Source: Agrobacterium sp. AGB01
Lineage (GTDB): Bacteria > Pseudomonadota > Alphaproteobacteria > Rhizobiales > Rhizobiaceae
Direction: 5' to 3'
Assembly (NCBI RefSeq): GCF_014851585.1
Contig: NZ_JACVAB010000005.1
Coordinates: 124,001-188,000, forward strand
DNA length: 64,000 bases
The notes below the pieces were generated by a model. The model worked only from the letters and a program-made list of their open reading frames with translations, was not told the DNA's origin and did not search any database. Each line of letters starts with the position of its first letter. Position 1 is the stretch's first letter. The translations under genes were made by a program, and so were the position numbers. Positions 62,262-64,000 of this stretch are shown here, piece after piece.

Positions 62262-64000
62262 CTAGCGCGGCTGTAAATCCGACGCACTGAGTGTTATTGC
62301 GGTTGGCTCTTCGCCTGAAGGAACAAGCATTCCTGCCTTGCGAAGTCCCCGCATCAGTTGGTCACGATCAGCAGGCTGCACGTTTCTCATCGAAAGTTCC
62401 GCAACGATGTTCGGCAGGAAGTCTGGCCGCATCCGCACGAAAGCCTCTCCCGCGCGTCGGGCCTGATCCATCATGCCGGCATCTGCATATATGATGGCAG
62501 CGACAGCGTGAAACAGCGGAAATTTCTGCATGTCCGCCTTGGCAATTTCACGGACGGCGGTTGAATTGTCGCGCAGCATGTAAGCGGCCAGAGCGCGCGT
62601 GCCGTGATAATAGCCACCGCCACCCGGATTGAGTGCAATAGCCTGATCAAGCAGGTCTGCACCTCGTTGCCATTGGCCACCCATTGCCAGCCGAGTTCCG
62701 AACTCGCCCATCAGTTCAGTATCGTTGGGATTGGTGATGAGGGCCTCTTCGCCCACGCGCATGGCCTCGGTCAGTTGTCTGTTAAAAAAAAGAGCCATCA
62801 TCAGAGCCTGAAGCCCCCGGGTATTGTTCGCATCAAGCTGGGTCGCGCGTCTCGCTGAACGAAGCGCTCGCTGCAGTGGCGCTTCCGGGCCGTGATCCGT
62901 GTTGAATTTGAAGCGGTCTTCGTCGAGATAGATAATCGACAGCATTGCCCAAGCCGTTGAATAGCCGGGATACCGCGCAACTGCGTCTTCAAGGCAGTCG
63001 CGAACCTGTGCGTGCTCTGCCGGGCTGAGTTCGCTCCGATATGCGTAAAAGCGCAGTGTGCACTCATAAGCGCCGGGGTCTTGCGGTGGAGGGTTTGCGT
63101 TATCAACCTGCGCCATGACGCCATAGGGCTGGGCTATGGTGGTGGCGACCCTCTTGGCCACGTCCGACTGTATGGAAAACAGGTTGCTCGCCGCCAGATT
63201 ATTGTCATAGTCCCGCGACCAGACAATCTCGCCGTCATCCGTGTCCAGAAGACGGGCATTGATACGCATGCTATTTCCAGCGGTCCGCACGCTTCCTGTG
63301 AGAAGATAGCCTGCGCCGAGTTCTTTGCGAACTTTCGACAAATCCAGGTCCGGTGGCAGAGATTTCGACGTCTCGCGACCAAAGACCCTGATTTCCTTGA
63401 AACGTGGCAAGGCAGTCAGCAGTTCCTCTGTAAGCCCGGCACTATAGAGATGGGCGTTCGTGCCATCGCCCAGATCGGTGAAAGGAGCAACGACAAGGGT
63501 CGGCCTTTCGGGAGTTACGCCGTCTTGCGGACGCAGTGTCTGTGTCGATATCAAGTCCCCGGTGAGTTGAATGGCGATCGTCGCCAAAGCCACGATCAGA
63601 CAAACAAGCAAAGGTCCCTTTGCATTCCACCAGCGCTCACCGATGGCATGTGGCGACACCAGAGCGGGCGCAGGTGCCTGCTGCTTGGAAACCTCCGCAG
63701 TGTTGTAAGAAAACACAGGAGCGTAACCACCCTTCGGGATGTCGATCCTGACCGCATCGCAGTGCCCCGCCACCAGGTAATATCGTTCGAGCGAGCGTCT
63801 TAGGCGTGCAGCTTCGATGCGAACGACTGGATCATCTTGCGTGAAACTTTCGTTGCGGCCGAACACTTCAATCGCGATTGAGTAGCCTTTGATGCGGTTC
63901 GCTCGTCCCGCGATCGCCTCTTCCACAACATATCGCAGAAATGCAGCACTTCGACCAATGCCTGGGAACTCTGCGCTTGCCAGTATGCGTTCGAGTTGCG
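62262..64000 (-). CDS. TolB-like/TPR protein (partial, continues beyond the window)
   Basis: The frame remains open to position 64000, so the N-terminus lies outside the window. The visible part (579 codons) begins with a region like 'LASAEFPGIGRSAAFLRYVVEEAIAGRANRIKGYSIAIEVFGR' followed by 'RRSLERYYLVAGHCDAVRIDIPKGGYAPVF', found in many rhizobial signalling proteins. A transmembrane helix lies at residues about 130-150 of the visible part. Next is a TolB-like part ('PTLVVAPFTDLGDGTNAHLYSAGLTEELLTALPRF') and then TPR-like helices. It lies 87 bp upstream of the cyclase on the same strand and is probably co-transcribed with it. Confidence 0.87.
   Translation of the reverse strand, partial: QLERILASAEFPGIGRSAAFLRYVVEEAIAGRANRIKGYSIAIEVFGRNESFTQDDPVVRIEAARLRRSLERYYLVAGHCDAVRIDIPKGGYAPVFSYNTAEVSKQQAPAPALVSPHAIGERWWNAKGPLLVCLIVALATIAIQLTGDLISTQTLRPQDGVTPERPTLVVAPFTDLGDGTNAHLYSAGLTEELLTALPRFKEIRVFGRETSKSLPPDLDLSKVRKELGAGYLLTGSVRTAGNSMRINARLLDTDDGEIVWSRDYDNNLAASNLFSIQSDVAKRVATTIAQPYGVMAQVDNANPPPQDPGAYECTLRFYAYRSELSPAEHAQVRDCLEDAVARYPGYSTAWAMLSIIYLDEDRFKFNTDHGPEAPLQRALRSARRATQLDANNTRGLQALMMALFFNRQLTEAMRVGEEALITNPNDTELMGEFGTRLAMGGQWQRGADLLDQAIALNPGGGGYYHGTRALAAYMLRDNSTAVREIAKADMQKFPLFHAVAAIIYADAGMMDQARRAGEAFVRMRPDFLPNIVAELSMRNVQPADRDQLMRGLRKAGMLVPSGEEPTAITLSASDLQPR

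Noticed and set aside
1..64000. CRISPR arrays, tRNA/rRNA genes, insertion sequences, integrases, replication origins
   Set aside because: I looked for direct repeats, tRNA-like cloverleaf ends, transposase or recombinase motifs and Rep proteins and saw none.

Overview
The window looks like an accessory stretch (chromid, plasmid or chromosomal island) of an alphaproteobacterium of the order Hyphomicrobiales (Rhizobium/Agrobacterium/Brucella-Ochrobactrum type). This is inferred from an EcfG-type (ECF15) sigma factor with matching GGAAC-N17-GTT promoters, DUF982, DUF2934 and DUF6894 small proteins, an HWE histidine kinase, DUF3300/DUF2950 proteins and moderate GC. I see no tRNA, rRNA, CRISPR array, transposase, integrase or replication gene.

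Layout. 0.3-3.1 kb: an enolase-superfamily dehydratase and a Tat-exported peptide/sugar-type ABC binding protein. 3.4-6.2 kb: an AraC regulator divergent from a short-chain dehydrogenase, then an unknown ORF. 6.6-21.2 kb: a general-stress-response (GSR) island. It holds an EcfG-like sigma factor and nine GGAAC-N17-GTT promoters, all with the same spacing and nearly all 24-39 nt upstream of a start codon. They serve small stress proteins, an esterase, a truncated SDR and a MOSC protein; an exonuclease, an FAD protein and the treZ-treY trehalose pair lie among them. 21.5-23.4 kb: htpG (Hsp90) behind a sigma-32-like promoter. 23.6-29.1 kb: an altronate/galactarate-type dehydratase (UxaA) with a four-gene polar-amino-acid-type ABC importer, divergent from an IclR regulator. 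29.5-37.5 kb: a complete Fec-type ferric-siderophore system (STN-containing TonB receptor, binding protein, two permeases, ATPase, FecI sigma, FecR anti-sigma).

37.8-43.2 kb: a hybrid histidine kinase overlapping a double-domain KaiC-like ATPase, then an HWE histidine kinase on the other strand. 43.4-49.9 kb: a small unknown protein, a cold shock protein, a P1B-type metal ATPase, a Tat-signal haloperoxidase-like hydrolase divergent from its probable GlxA/AraC regulator, and another SDR. 50.5-64 kb: an envelope/stress region with a small membrane protein, MarC-family protein, MscS channel, DUF900 lipoprotein hydrolase, HlyD-DUF2955 efflux operon, DUF3300-DUF2950 exported pair, a class III nucleotide cyclase and a TolB/TPR protein that runs off the right edge.

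The strongest new-looking signals are the clustered EcfG regulon, a 17-bp dyad shared by the sigma gene and treZ, the GTAACAT palindromes that link the efflux operon to the DUF3300-DUF2950 pair, the KaiC/histidine-kinase overlapping unit, and two start sites in the haloperoxidase gene that would give an exported and a cytoplasmic form.
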